In this document: positions 54,102 through 63,442 of the stretch, one piece after another
How the letters are laid out: the number at the start of each line of letters is the position of its first letter
Position numbering within the stretch: the stretch's first letter is position 1
NCBI RefSeq assembly: GCF_963675065.1
Contig: NZ_OY775906.1
Coordinates: 1,404,001 to 1,468,000, forward strand
Source: an uncultured Draconibacterium sp.
Lineage (GTDB): Bacteria > Bacteroidota > Bacteroidia > Bacteroidales > Prolixibacteraceae
Length of the DNA stretch: 64,000 bases
Direction: 5' to 3'
Notes under the pieces: model-generated
The model's database searches: none
What the model was told of the DNA's origin: nothing
Seen by the model: the letters and a program-made list of their open reading frames with translations, nothing else
Position numbers and translations under genes: made by a program

Positions 54102-54776
54102 ATGCAAGACCTTTTTAATTACTTTGTGAAGCGCTGCAATTCGTTGCATGAGAACGAGGTGCCAAAATCGATTACTGGCAGACTAAAAAGACTCAATCGT
54201 AAAGACAGAGAGGCCTTAAAAAAGCTGCTGATAGAAAAGGGAAAAGAGTTGGAAGCTTCCGGTCATAAACATGTTATTTCGTGGTTGGAAACCAGCATTA
54301 CGCTTATTAACGAACATGCGTTTCACTTTAATCGGGTATTTTTCAGCCCGGGAAACGACATTAAAAATGAGATAAAAATGCTGCTCGACCATGCTTCACA
54401 AACCGTTGACCTGTGTATTTTTACGATTACCGATAACGAACTGGCACGAAGAATTATATCGTGCCATAAGCGTGGTGTAAAAGTTCGTATTATTACCGAC
54501 GATGAAAAAATGGAGGACAATGGTTCAGAAATCGCTCAACTTGCCAAAGCCGGAATCCCAGTAAAAATCGATCACTCGCATTACCATATGCACAACAAAT
54601 TTGGCGTTATCGATGGTAAAATTGCGATAACCGGCAGCTTCAACTGGACCTACACCGCCACCAAACACAACCAGGAAAACCTGGTGGCTACCACAAAATT
54701 TGAGATCGTAGAGCAATACTACGAAGAATTTAACCGCCTTTGGAAAAAGCTATTCGAATTACAAGTAGCGACATGA
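54102..54776 (+). CDS. Phospholipase D-like protein with one HKD motif
   Basis: This 224-residue protein has a basic helical N-terminal region (about 1-65) and a PLD domain. The single HKD motif is HNKFGVIDGKIAITGSFNWT (HxKx4D then GSxN). With one motif it should work as a dimer, like bacterial Nuc and mitochondrial PLD6. A nuclease is more probable than a lipase because it lacks a signal peptide. I chose the ATG at 54102; a longer frame begins at 54033 inside the upstream hairpin region. Confidence 0.87.
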   Translation: MQDLFNYFVKRCNSLHENEVPKSITGRLKRLNRKDREALKKLLIEKGKELEASGHKHVISWLETSITLINEHAFHFNRVFFSPGNDIKNEIKMLLDHASQTVDLCIFTITDNELARRIISCHKRGVKVRIITDDEKMEDNGSEIAQLAKAGIPVKIDHSHYHMHNKFGVIDGKIAITGSFNWTYTATKHNQENLVATTKFEIVEQYYEEFNRLWKKLFELQVAT

Positions 54777-54993
54777 TAAGAAACGAACTGCGTCATGTTC
54801 TGGTAATTCCCAAATTTCAAGACCATAAGAATGCGTAAGATCTTCTATTGTTTAATAAAAACAATAAGCTATTCTTAAATCAATATATGGTTTTGAACAT
54901 ATAATCGATACTTTATTTTGTTTTTATGCCCCAAGGTAGCTAACTTGCTGCATCGTGAGGATTACCTATTTACACTATCTATAACAACTTGAA

Positions 54994-55845
54994 ATGAATT
55001 TTGCTGGTTTGTTAAGAAAGAATTACAGCCTACTCGAAATAAAGTTATTTAAGTCACTTCTTTGTTTTGTATGCCCCTTATTGGTATTTCTATTTCTATT
55101 GGTATTTCAACCATTTGGTATGGGAGCATTTAACACAAAGGAAAGGCTAATTCTTGTGTCATTATACAGCCTTCCTTCAGCACTCATATGGTACCTTCTT
55201 GTTTTTCAATTTGCCGTGAAAATAAAAATTCATTACACAATTGGCTCAACAATACTATTACTATTTACTGGCAACCTGCTAACAGCTCTTTCTATTTTTA
55301 TTTTACACCATCTCTACTTTAACGAAGCAATAAAATTAAAGGATTATCCAGTTTTTGCAGTACAGGAAATTTCAACTTCACTAATACTTTTTACTGTTCT
55401 GGTTTTGTTACATCAAATCTACACATTATCAAAAAATACGAAAACAGTAAATCTCATAAACCATACAGATAGCATAGTGCCTGCTAAAACATATTGTAAG
55501 AATATTGATATAAATACATCAAATAATCTTAATCATTTTAGATTCAGGTCAAGCCAAATACTATTTATTGCCTCCGCGAACAATTACGTTGAAGTAAACT
55601 GGCTTGAAAATAACATTCTAACAAAGACACTAATAAGGAATACTATTTCCAACGTAGAAAAAGATATCACGAAACAAAGTGAGAATTTCTTTAGGTGCCA
55701 TAATAGCTTCATAATTAACATTGATAAGATTGATCAGATTAATGGCAATTCTTCATCATACAAATTAAACATAAAGGGAAATGGATTAGTAATTCCGGTG
55801 TCAAGAAAGTATGGAAAGGAGCTATTATCTAAAATCGAACAATAG
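54994..55845 (+). CDS. Membrane-anchored LytTR transcription regulator
   Basis: This 283-residue protein has four membrane helices (about 22-45, 52-75, 82-108, 122-142), a linker and a C-terminal LytTR DNA-binding domain (about 185-283). The LytTR domain contains FIASANNYVEVNW, FFRCHNSFIINIDKI and VIPVSRKYGKELL. There is no receiver, so signal input is probably through the membrane part. It lies upstream of two surface-protein genes and may control them. That link is inferred from position only. Confidence 0.92.
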   Translation: MNFAGLLRKNYSLLEIKLFKSLLCFVCPLLVFLFLLVFQPFGMGAFNTKERLILVSLYSLPSALIWYLLVFQFAVKIKIHYTIGSTILLLFTGNLLTALSIFILHHLYFNEAIKLKDYPVFAVQEISTSLILFTVLVLLHQIYTLSKNTKTVNLINHTDSIVPAKTYCKNIDINTSNNLNHFRFRSSQILFIASANNYVEVNWLENNILTKTLIRNTISNVEKDITKQSENFFRCHNSFIINIDKIDQINGNSSSYKLNIKGNGLVIPVSRKYGKELLSKIEQ

Positions 55846-56197
55846 TTACGCTTTGTTAATTATCCCAATTCCTTGTTAATTATCCCAGCTCATTGATTAT
55901 CAATAAACAATGCTATAATTTTATGTTTTATAGTATCAATACAAGTACATTTTATTATGAACTTACCTCCTTAAAAAACATTTAAACTATTTCTAAAAAC
56001 TCAAAACAAATGAAAATAACTCCTTTTGATTCCGGATAATTACTATTTCAGGTAATAGGTCTGTTTAATCTTCCTCTATCTTACAAAATCGTAAGAGCAT
56101 AATGAACACAAGTAACTTGCGTATACAATAATTAGTCAGTTGAATTTCATTCACAACTAAATTACTCGCAATAAATCAGAACTAAAAAAAATAAGAA

Positions 56198-56719
56198 ATG
56201 AAACGTCTCCTTATTCTCATTTTATTCGTAATGAGTTTCTTTTTACATGTCTCAACCTGTTATTCTCAAACCATTTCTTCCGATATCATATCCAATTCGG
56301 GAGAAGAATTTATTGCAGGCAAAATAAATTTAAACTGGACACTGGGTGAAGCAGTTGTTGACATTCATGAAAACGAGGATATTATCCACACACAGGGATT
56401 TCATCAAACATTTATCCAAAACTCAACGTTTTCAAGCGAATCAGCATCCAACGAATCACTTTTAAAGAAGCAATTAACACCTTCTGTTTCTGTCTATCCT
56501 AATCCAACAAAAGATATAGTAAATATATTATTCACGAATGTTGAAAATAACGTTCTCGTTGAACTATATAACATGGCCGGGCAGAGACTTTTTAATAAAG
56601 AGATTCCTACTAAAGTAGTTTATCAATTAGATATGAAGCCCTATTCAGATGGTTCATACCTTCTACATCTTACCAATGATGAAAAAACAGCAATTCAAAT
56701 AATTAAAACCTCAAAATAG
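56198..56719 (+). CDS. Small T9SS-sorted secreted protein
   Basis: This 173-residue protein has a signal peptide (FFLHVSTCYSQ). A short N-terminal domain (SNSGEEFIAGKINLNWTLGE ... HTQGFHQ, 27-70) has the pattern often seen in Bacteroidota at the start of small T9SS proteins. A type A T9SS C-terminal domain (VYPNPTKDIVNI ... LYNMAGQRLF ... IKTSK) follows. It starts 6 nt before the next gene in the same operon. The 350 nt upstream (55846-56197) is A/T-rich with no clear gene. Confidence 0.9.
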   Translation: MKRLLILILFVMSFFLHVSTCYSQTISSDIISNSGEEFIAGKINLNWTLGEAVVDIHENEDIIHTQGFHQTFIQNSTFSSESASNESLLKKQLTPSVSVYPNPTKDIVNILFTNVENNVLVELYNMAGQRLFNKEIPTKVVYQLDMKPYSDGSYLLHLTNDEKTAIQIIKTSK

Positions 56720-56725
56720 ACTAAA

Positions 56726-59134
56726 ATGAAAAAATTTACTTCCATATTGACAATCCTTTTATTATTTGTCGTAGAACTATATGCTCAGCCTGACCTTATG
56801 AATTATCAGGGTGTGGCTCGTGATAATTCCGGCCAGGTTATTGCAAACACTTCGATAAGCCTGCGGATTAGCATTTTAAGCAATTCGTCTGATGGTTTCT
56901 TGGTATTTTCCGAAATTCATAAAGTAACCACTTCCGACTTTGGAGTATTTAGCCTGAAGATAGGATCGGGATCATCTCAAATCGGTAAATTACGCGATAT
57001 AGAATGGGGGCAAACCAACCACTATATCAAAGTAGAAATGGACATAAATGGTGGAGCCAATTTTATTGAAATGGGTACAAGCCAATTACTTTCGGTACCC
57101 TATGCTTTTCATGCACAAACGGCTACCTTTTTAACCGGAGAACAGAATACTGTTTTAAAAAGTAGTAAATCCGGAGTTCCCTCTCAAAACTGGTCGTTGT
57201 TTGGCAATTCGAAAACGGATGCCGAAAAAGATAAACTGGGAACCACCGATTTTGCCGATCTGGTATTGGTGACCGATAATTTGGATAGACTACGAATATT
57301 TGCCAATGGAGATATTTCTATTAGAAAAAGTCTGGAAATTGGAGAAGCTCTAACCGTAAAACAGAATGTTTATTTGAATACCGAGAGAGGAGAAACAATT
57401 AATAACGGCCCCCTGACTGTGCACGGAGCTACCGATCTTAAAAACACATTAAATGTAGATGGTGAAACAGATTTAAACAGTGCACTGAGGGTAAATAATC
57501 AGAGTCCTACTACCCTTTCAGGAACACTTACAGTAGTTGAAGCTACCGACCTGCAGGATAAGTTAAATGTTGACGGCGAAACTGATTTAAACAATGAACT
57601 TAGGGTTAATAATCAAAGTGCAACCAAACTATCAGGAACACTAACTGTTGAACAGGCAACCGTACTGAACAGTACTTTAAATGTGGCCGATGCTACAACT
57701 ATTGATGGAGCAACAACAATAAACAACACCCTAACTGCAAACGGGCAGGTAACAATTAATGCAAATGTTTCGGGCGGCGAAAGCAATTACGGAGCTTATC
57801 CGCTCAGGGTCGAAGGAAGTGAACAAGGTATTGCAATTAAAGTAAATGCTGAAACACCTGCCAACAAAAACAACTTTGTTACATTTTTTGATAAAAATAA
57901 TAATGTAAGAGGAAGGATTGAAGGCGAAACAACCCTTGAACTATTAACAAATCCGGAATATATCTTTGACAATACGATGTTCGCTGCCGATATATTTATA
58001 ACTGGTGGAGAACTGGCCATTGCTATTGCCGAGGAAGTTCAGGCAATTGCCGAGGGAGTAAGCTATGGTTTATCTGAAAATATTTGCGTAGGCGCAGGTG
58101 AAGGACTTGGCCTTGTGGTCGTTGAAGTAGTGTGCCCACCCGCTCCGGCTCAGGCTATAACGGTAGCCTCAAATATTGCTTTAAAATCTGCAAATCTCTT
58201 TCTCGTTGGTCTCAATGAAGCAAAAGCGATTGCAGAACCAACTGCTTACAACATTTTTAAACACACTCAAATTGGTGTAACTTATCAATCAGGAGCCGGT
58301 GATTATGCAGAGTGGCTTGAGAAATCTGACTTAAATGAGCAATTTCATCCGGGGGATATTGTAGGGGTGAAAGGTGGAAAAATTAGCTCTTCAACTAGAG
58401 ATGCAAGCACATGTATGGTTGTTTCCAGCAATCCGATAGTACTTGGGAATATGCCTGATTCCGGAAATGAAAGCGAATATGAAAAAATAGCTTTTATGGG
58501 ACAGGTTCCGGTTAAAGTTTATGGTCGGGTCAACGAGGGCGACTACATAATACCAAGTGGAAATAATGACGGATTTGGTATCGCGGTTAATCCAAATGAT
58601 ATTAAAGTAAATCAACTTCAAAATATTGTTGGAATTGCGTGGTCATCCTCTGCCAATCACGGAATAAATTACGTTAATGTAGCCGTTGGACTAAATGCAA
58701 ACGATATGGCAAAACATACCATTAAACTCGAGAAAAAGATTGAAGCGCAGGCAAAAGAGATTGAAATGCTAAAAGCCAGGTTTGATAAAATGGATGAGTT
58801 ACTTGCGAATATGGATGCCGGTTATGTGCAATCGGGTAAAAATGTAATTGAAAAATCTGCAACCACTCCAACTGCTCCTGAAGAAGAGAGTGAGCCCAGT
58901 GTTACCTACTTTAAAATAACTGAAGATGACATTGAACAAGGTATAGAATTAGCAAAATCAAAATTACAGGAAGCCGGAGTTGATGTTGAAAATCACCCGT
59001 TCTTTATGAAAATACAGACAGATGCAGAATACAAACAGCAGTATAAAAACAGAATTATTCAGGAATACGATAACGAAATTGAAAAAAGAGCAAAACTAAA
59101 TGACAAGACAGGAATCAGAACAATTATAAATTAA
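56726..59134 (+). CDS. Large secreted tail-fibre-like surface protein with tandem repeats
   Basis: This 802-residue protein has a signal peptide (LLLFVVELYAQ). An N-terminal beta domain (MNYQGVARDNSGQVI ... SVPYAFHAQTA, about 22-135) is common in Bacteroidota fibre-like proteins. A 38-residue repeat follows: residues 231-268 and 269-306 are near copies (TVxxATDLxxxLNVDGETDL), with a third, decayed copy after, suggesting a beta-solenoid stalk. Then come Ala/Glu-rich segments and a DYAEWLE region, reminiscent of the phage appendage peptidase G2 domain. A coiled coil (about 660-700) is followed by a charged tail. It lacks a T9SS tail. It may assemble with the adjacent T9SS protein. Function is unknown. 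Confidence 0.8.
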   Translation: MKKFTSILTILLLFVVELYAQPDLMNYQGVARDNSGQVIANTSISLRISILSNSSDGFLVFSEIHKVTTSDFGVFSLKIGSGSSQIGKLRDIEWGQTNHYIKVEMDINGGANFIEMGTSQLLSVPYAFHAQTATFLTGEQNTVLKSSKSGVPSQNWSLFGNSKTDAEKDKLGTTDFADLVLVTDNLDRLRIFANGDISIRKSLEIGEALTVKQNVYLNTERGETINNGPLTVHGATDLKNTLNVDGETDLNSALRVNNQSPTTLSGTLTVVEATDLQDKLNVDGETDLNNELRVNNQSATKLSGTLTVEQATVLNSTLNVADATTIDGATTINNTLTANGQVTINANVSGGESNYGAYPLRVEGSEQGIAIKVNAETPANKNNFVTFFDKNNNVRGRIEGETTLELLTNPEYIFDNTMFAADIFITGGELAIAIAEEVQAIAEGVSYGLSENICVGAGEGLGLVVVEVVCPPAPAQAITVASNIALKSANLFLVGLNEAKAIAEPTAYNIFKHTQIGVTYQSGAGDYAEWLEKSDLNEQFHPGDIVGVKGGKISSSTRDASTCMVVSSNPIVLGNMPDSGNESEYEKIAFMGQVPVKVYGRVNEGDYIIPSGNNDGFGIAVNPNDIKVNQLQNIVGIAWSSSANHGINYVNVAVGLNANDMAKHTIKLEKKIEAQAKEIEMLKARFDKMDELLANMDAGYVQSGKNVIEKSATTPTAPEEESEPSVTYFKITEDDIEQGIELAKSKLQEAGVDVENHPFFMKIQTDAEYKQQYKNRIIQEYDNEIEKRAKLNDKTGIRTIIN

Positions 59135-59178
59135 GCAATTCGCTTTAATTTGGAAAAATTATCGTAACCAAAAATATA

Positions 59179-59212
59179 AAAAGGTTTAGCAGTTAACTGC
59201 TAAACCTTTTTT
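59179..59212 (+). terminator. Terminator after the fibre-like protein gene
   Basis: A perfect 16-bp inverted repeat (AAAAGGTTTAGCAGTT and its complement) with little or no loop ends in a T-run. It lies 45 nt after the stop codon. Confidence 0.85.
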
Positions 59213-59318
59213 AGCTTAAGCATACAAGCATCCATGATACAAATAGTATTCACGCAAATCTGACAAAACACCGATAAATGTATTTTGAAAAGATGCAGCT
59301 ATTGTTAAAATAGAAAAA

Positions 59319-59831
59319 TTATAAGCGAGGTACAGCTTCGTGCCGGGGCAATTCCCAAATCTCAAGCTCACGTATTTCTTTTCCGTCAATAACAAAACGC
59401 AGAGCCGTACAAACTTTATGAAACCCTTTATAACCGGCAGCTCCAGGATTCATGTGCAAAAAATTGAGCTTCTTATCAAAGATCACTTTTAAAATATGCG
59501 AATGCCCGCTAATAAACAAATCGGGTGAATTAGTATAAATATCCGGTTTTACGTAACGTTCGTAACGTCCCGGATAACCACCAATATGCGTCATCCAAAC
59601 ATCCACATCTTCGCATTTAAAACGCTGATGCATCGGGTGAACCACACGAACATCCTGTCCGTCAATGTTTCCGTAGACGCCTCGCAGAGGTTTAAAATCA
59701 GCCAAACGATCCGCCGTTTCAATATTTCCAAAATCCCCCGCATGCCAAATCTCGTCTACCTTATCAAAAAAAGTAAAAATACGCTCGTGAATAAATCCGT
59801 GTGTGTCCGATAACAGTCCAATTCGTCTCAT
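59319..59831 (-). CDS. YfcE/MJ0936-type phosphodiesterase
   Basis: This 170-residue calcineurin-fold phosphoesterase has the motifs LLSDTHG, WHAGDFGN, VYGNID, THIGG and FISGHSH, with all metal ligands present. There is no signal peptide, so it is cytosolic. Family members act on phosphodiesters, mostly tested with artificial substrates; the natural substrate here is unknown. Confidence 0.93.
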   Translation of the reverse strand: MRRIGLLSDTHGFIHERIFTFFDKVDEIWHAGDFGNIETADRLADFKPLRGVYGNIDGQDVRVVHPMHQRFKCEDVDVWMTHIGGYPGRYERYVKPDIYTNSPDLFISGHSHILKVIFDKKLNFLHMNPGAAGYKGFHKVCTALRFVIDGKEIRELEIWELPRHEAVPRL

Positions 59832-59970
59832 TAAAATTTGTCTTATTGCTACAAATTAAGTTAAATTTGTTTTAGACAACTTCTACAGCTTAATAAAAAC
59901 CGAATTTACCTTTTATAATTCCGTTTTGGCCGGGAAGATTCATTAAACAAAACCGTATAGAAATTACACT

Positions 59971-60249
59971 ATGATTACAATTATAGCCAAATTTAGAGTA
60001 CACAAAGGACAGGAATCAGCATTTCTAAAACTCGTTGAAGAATTGGGAGAAGCATCGCGCGCCGAGGATGGAAACATTGAATATGTTTTGCATAAGAAAG
60101 TAGACGATCCTTTAACCTATTGCCTGATTGAAAAATGGAAAGATCAGGCTGCGATTGATTTCCATAACAGCAGCTCGCACTTTACCACTATTGTTCCCAA
60201 AATAGGCAAACTGGCAGAAGTAACCGTTGATATTTACAAACCGGTATAA
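59971..60249 (+). CDS. Antibiotic biosynthesis monooxygenase (ABM)-fold protein
   Basis: This 92-residue dimeric ferredoxin-like fold protein has AKFRVHKGQESAFLKLVEEL and YVLHKKVDDPLTYCLIEKW, followed by HNSSSHF with a conserved His. It is often annotated as a putative quinol monooxygenase (YgiN-like). The true substrate is unknown. Confidence 0.88.
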   Translation: MITIIAKFRVHKGQESAFLKLVEELGEASRAEDGNIEYVLHKKVDDPLTYCLIEKWKDQAAIDFHNSSSHFTTIVPKIGKLAEVTVDIYKPV

Positions 60250-60304
60250 ACAGGCTAACCAGGCTTTTCATTAATTGTTATGACAGGCCTTTTAAAATAG
60301 ATTT

Positions 60305-60799
60305 ATGAAACAGGTAGTAATCGTACGACATGGCAAGGCTGTACCTTACGGGTACGAAGATGATTTTACGCGCGACTTGCGCGAACGGGGTAAAAACGAC
60401 GCAAAACTGATAAGTCAGGATTTGAAAAAACAAGGAATTGTTCCGGATACCATTATTTCAAGTCCTGCCAAACGTGCTTTTAAAACCGCAATGATCTTTG
60501 CCGAAAACCTCGACTTTAAACGCCAGGACATTATTACTGTTGAAGATATATATGATGGGCTTAGTACCGATGAGTTTTTGGAACTGATACATAAGTTACC
60601 ACCAAGCACCAACACGGTATTCTTTTTTGGGCACAATCCGGGTTTTTATTATTACGTGTGTAATTTGCTCGAAGAGTTTTACAGCGACATGCCTACCACA
60701 TCAACAGTTGGAATAAATTTCGATGTTGAAAGCTGGGAACAGGTAGAAGCAAGAAGCGGCAAGCTGGCTTTTCATCTTATTCCCCGTATGTTTAAATAG
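60305..60799 (+). CDS. SixA-like histidine phosphatase
   Basis: This 164-residue protein of the histidine phosphatase family has the nucleophile in VIVRHGKAVPYG (His9) and the second His in FFGHNPGFYYY. SSPAKRAFKTA is the middle signature. It resembles SixA, which dephosphorylates histidine phosphotransfer proteins, though metabolic substrates are also possible. It starts 55 nt after the ABM gene on the same strand. Confidence 0.9.
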   Translation: MKQVVIVRHGKAVPYGYEDDFTRDLRERGKNDAKLISQDLKKQGIVPDTIISSPAKRAFKTAMIFAENLDFKRQDIITVEDIYDGLSTDEFLELIHKLPPSTNTVFFFGHNPGFYYYVCNLLEEFYSDMPTTSTVGINFDVESWEQVEARSGKLAFHLIPRMFK

Positions 60800-61043
60800 T
60801 TACCTTACCTCTGTTTTTTAAACTTTAGTTTATTAAAAACGACGAAAGTTCCTGCTATTACTTAATTTGATTTTCTAAATTAGCATACAAATCTGGTCGT
60901 TTTAAGATTCTATATTCCAATCAATCAATATTTTGGATCGGTTTGCTTATATAGAATGGATAAATCGACAAAAAAACTCAAACTACAAGAGGAAATTGTT
61001 GTTAGAAATGACATACAATGAAAACAGAAAAATAAGATAAGAC

Positions 61044-62354
61044 ATGGATGAATTTATGGCCGCAAGAATGCAAATGGCCGTTTCGTTAGGATTTCACATC
61101 GTATTTGCCTGCATAGGGATGGTAATGCCGTGGTTTATGTTTGTTGCCGAGTGGAAATGGCTGCGAACAAAAAATCCGGTTTATCTCGATCTGGCGAAAG
61201 CCTGGGCAAAAGGTGTAGCAATATTTTTTGCCGTTGGTGCCGTTTCGGGTACTGTATTATCATTTGAGTTAGGTATGTTATGGCCCACATTTATGAAGCA
61301 CGCCGGGCCTATTTTCGGGATGCCCTTTTCGTGGGAAGGAACAGCTTTCTTTGTAGAAGCCATCGCATTGGGATTATTCCTTTACGGCTGGAAACGCCTG
61401 AACAAATGGGTTCACCTCTACACCGGAATGGTTGTAGGAATTTCCGGCGTACTTTCAGGAATTTTTGTGGTTTCGGCCAATGCCTGGATGAATGCTCCCG
61501 CAGGTTTCGACTGGATTGACGGACAAGCTTTTAATATCGATCCGGTAAAAGCGATGTTCAACAAAGCATGGTTCTCGCAGGCGCACCACATGACTATTGC
61601 AGCTTTTTCGGCAACGGGATTTGCAGTGGCCGGAGTGCATGCTGTTTTATACATGAAAAATAAGCTGGAGATTCACGCTAAAGCCATAACCATAGCGCTG
61701 GCATTTGCATCGGTAGCGGCAATTTTACAACCTATAAGTGGCGATTTGGCTGCTAAAAACGTAGCCAAATTACAACCGGCAAAACTGGCTGCTTTCGAGT
61801 CACATTTTAAAACCGAGGAAAAAGCGTCACTTATTATCGGCGGAATTCCTGACGTAGAAAACCGGGAAGTAAAATACGCAATAAAACTGCCCGGATTTTT
61901 GAGTTTCCTGGCGCACGGTGATTTTAACGCAGAAGTTAAAGGACTGGAAGAGTTTCCGGAAGAAGAGTGGCCACCGGTACCGATTACACATTATTCGTTT
62001 CAGTTAATGGTTGGAATCGGGATGTTTCTGATGCTAATTGCCGCTCTGTTTTTTGCAGGAACATACAAATGGAAACACTGGCTGGAGAAGAAATGGTGGC
62101 TGCGCATGCTGGCCATTGCTACCCCGCTTGGGTTTATTGCAGTTGAGGCCGGCTGGGTTGTTACCGAAGTAGGCCGCCAACCCTGGATTATTTATGGCAT
62201 TATGAAAACAAAGGATTCGTTAACGCCAATGCCGGGCATCCAGTATACTTTTTACACCATTACTGCGGTTTATGTCATTCTAACTTTTGTGGTTACCTGG
62301 CTGTTGAGCCGCCAAATACAACTATTACAATCAAAATATCTGAAAAATGGCTGA
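61044..62354 (+). CDS. cydA: Cytochrome bd oxidase subunit I
   Basis: This 436-residue integral membrane subunit binds hemes b558, b595 and d and reduces oxygen with quinol at high affinity. Heme ligands are visible: His18 (SLGFHIVFA), the His pair in AQAHHMTIAA, and a Met/Glu region ending in the hallmark EVGRQPWIIYG. At 436 residues it is shorter than the E. coli form (about 520), mainly in the quinol loop, so it is a short-loop type. It overlaps cydB by 8 nt. The 60800-61043 gap has no clear promoter or gene. Confidence 0.96.
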   Translation: MDEFMAARMQMAVSLGFHIVFACIGMVMPWFMFVAEWKWLRTKNPVYLDLAKAWAKGVAIFFAVGAVSGTVLSFELGMLWPTFMKHAGPIFGMPFSWEGTAFFVEAIALGLFLYGWKRLNKWVHLYTGMVVGISGVLSGIFVVSANAWMNAPAGFDWIDGQAFNIDPVKAMFNKAWFSQAHHMTIAAFSATGFAVAGVHAVLYMKNKLEIHAKAITIALAFASVAAILQPISGDLAAKNVAKLQPAKLAAFESHFKTEEKASLIIGGIPDVENREVKYAIKLPGFLSFLAHGDFNAEVKGLEEFPEEEWPPVPITHYSFQLMVGIGMFLMLIAALFFAGTYKWKHWLEKKWWLRMLAIATPLGFIAVEAGWVVTEVGRQPWIIYGIMKTKDSLTPMPGIQYTFYTITAVYVILTFVVTWLLSRQIQLLQSKYLKNG

Positions 62355-63351
62355 AGCTAATCTTATAATACTGGTAATTTGCTTAATGCTCTACGTTTTA
62401 CTTGGGGGCGCCGATTTTGGCGGCGGAATTCTCGAACTTTTGTCGAGAGGTAAAGCATCAAAAATCGTGTCGCGTGCCATAGCACCGGTTTGGGAGGCTA
62501 ACCACGTATGGCTAATTCTGGTGGTAGTAATTCTTTTTGTGGGATTCCCGACTGTCTATTCAACCGTTCTTACGGCCTTGCACATTCCAGTTTTGTTGGT
62601 ACTGCTTGGCATTATCGCCCGCGGATCAGCTTTTACATTCCGCCATTACGATATTGATGAAGAACGTCCGAAAGCTATTTATTCGGCCATATTTCGCTAC
62701 TCCAGTGTTTTTACTACGTTCTTTTTAGGAGTAACTGTTGGAGGACTGATATTAGGCGAAATAACGATGGATTATCAGCTTGGCTTTTACGAGGTATACA
62801 TCCACCCGTGGCTAAACTGGTTTTCGGTTAGTATGGGCTTGTTTATGGTCTTGTTATTTGCTTTTCTGGCGGGTATTTTTACCGTAAGCGAAATTGATGA
62901 CAAAGACTACATCATTTATTTTACACGCATGACCAAGCGCCTGCTGATCTCGTTGGTGGTAATGGGAGCAATCGTGTTTGCAACGGCGAAAGTTGCCGGT
63001 CATCCGCTGTTGAAAGACTTCATCAACTCGCCCATAAGCGTAGCCTGCATTGTAATCGCTACCCTGGCACTTCCGGCATTCTGGTATTTTCTGAATAAAA
63101 ATAAAGGCAACTGGTTACGATTAACCGCGGGGCTTCAAACTACGCTGATCGTTACCGGATGGTTTGCCATTCAGTTTCCGGTGCTGGTAAAAACAAAAAG
63201 TGGTCACGATATTACCATTCAGGCAGCAAAGGCACCTGAACAAGTACAGCTATTTTTATTGATTGCATTAATAGTTGGTGTACTGATTATTTTCCCTGCA
63301 ATGGGATTTTTGTATAAGACTTTTAAGTTTAGCGAAGAACCGGAATCGTAA
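62347..63351 (+). CDS. cydB: Cytochrome bd oxidase subunit II
   Basis: This 334-residue membrane protein has about eight helices. The family blocks LLGGADFGGGILE, PVWEANHVWLI and RGSAFTFRHYD are present. It forms the heterodimer with CydA that supports respiration at low oxygen. The 8-nt overlap with cydA gives coupled translation. No cydX-like small gene is evident after it. Confidence 0.96.
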   Translation: MAEANLIILVICLMLYVLLGGADFGGGILELLSRGKASKIVSRAIAPVWEANHVWLILVVVILFVGFPTVYSTVLTALHIPVLLVLLGIIARGSAFTFRHYDIDEERPKAIYSAIFRYSSVFTTFFLGVTVGGLILGEITMDYQLGFYEVYIHPWLNWFSVSMGLFMVLLFAFLAGIFTVSEIDDKDYIIYFTRMTKRLLISLVVMGAIVFATAKVAGHPLLKDFINSPISVACIVIATLALPAFWYFLNKNKGNWLRLTAGLQTTLIVTGWFAIQFPVLVKTKSGHDITIQAAKAPEQVQLFLLIALIVGVLIIFPAMGFLYKTFKFSEEPES

Positions 63352-63411
63352 TTTACTGTTCTGTTTCTTCTCCGCTCCTATGTTTCGAAAAAATCAGAAT
63401 AACATTTTTAC

Positions 63412-63419
63412 TAACTTTG
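63412..63419 (+). promoter_or_regulatory. Putative -7 box for rsmE
   Basis: TAACTTTG matches TAnnTTTG, 23 nt before the rsmE start. The -33 region has only TTTC at a longer spacing. Confidence 0.4.
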
Positions 63420-63442
63420 GCATTTGAAAAAGTTTTGAATCC

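Noticed and set aside
60956..61021. A 21-codon open frame (MDKSTKKLKLQ ...) ending 22 nt before cydA
   Set aside because: No ribosome-binding signal, no hydrophobic helix as in CydX/CydS, and chance short frames are common in A/T-rich leaders. It could be a leader peptide, but nothing supports it.
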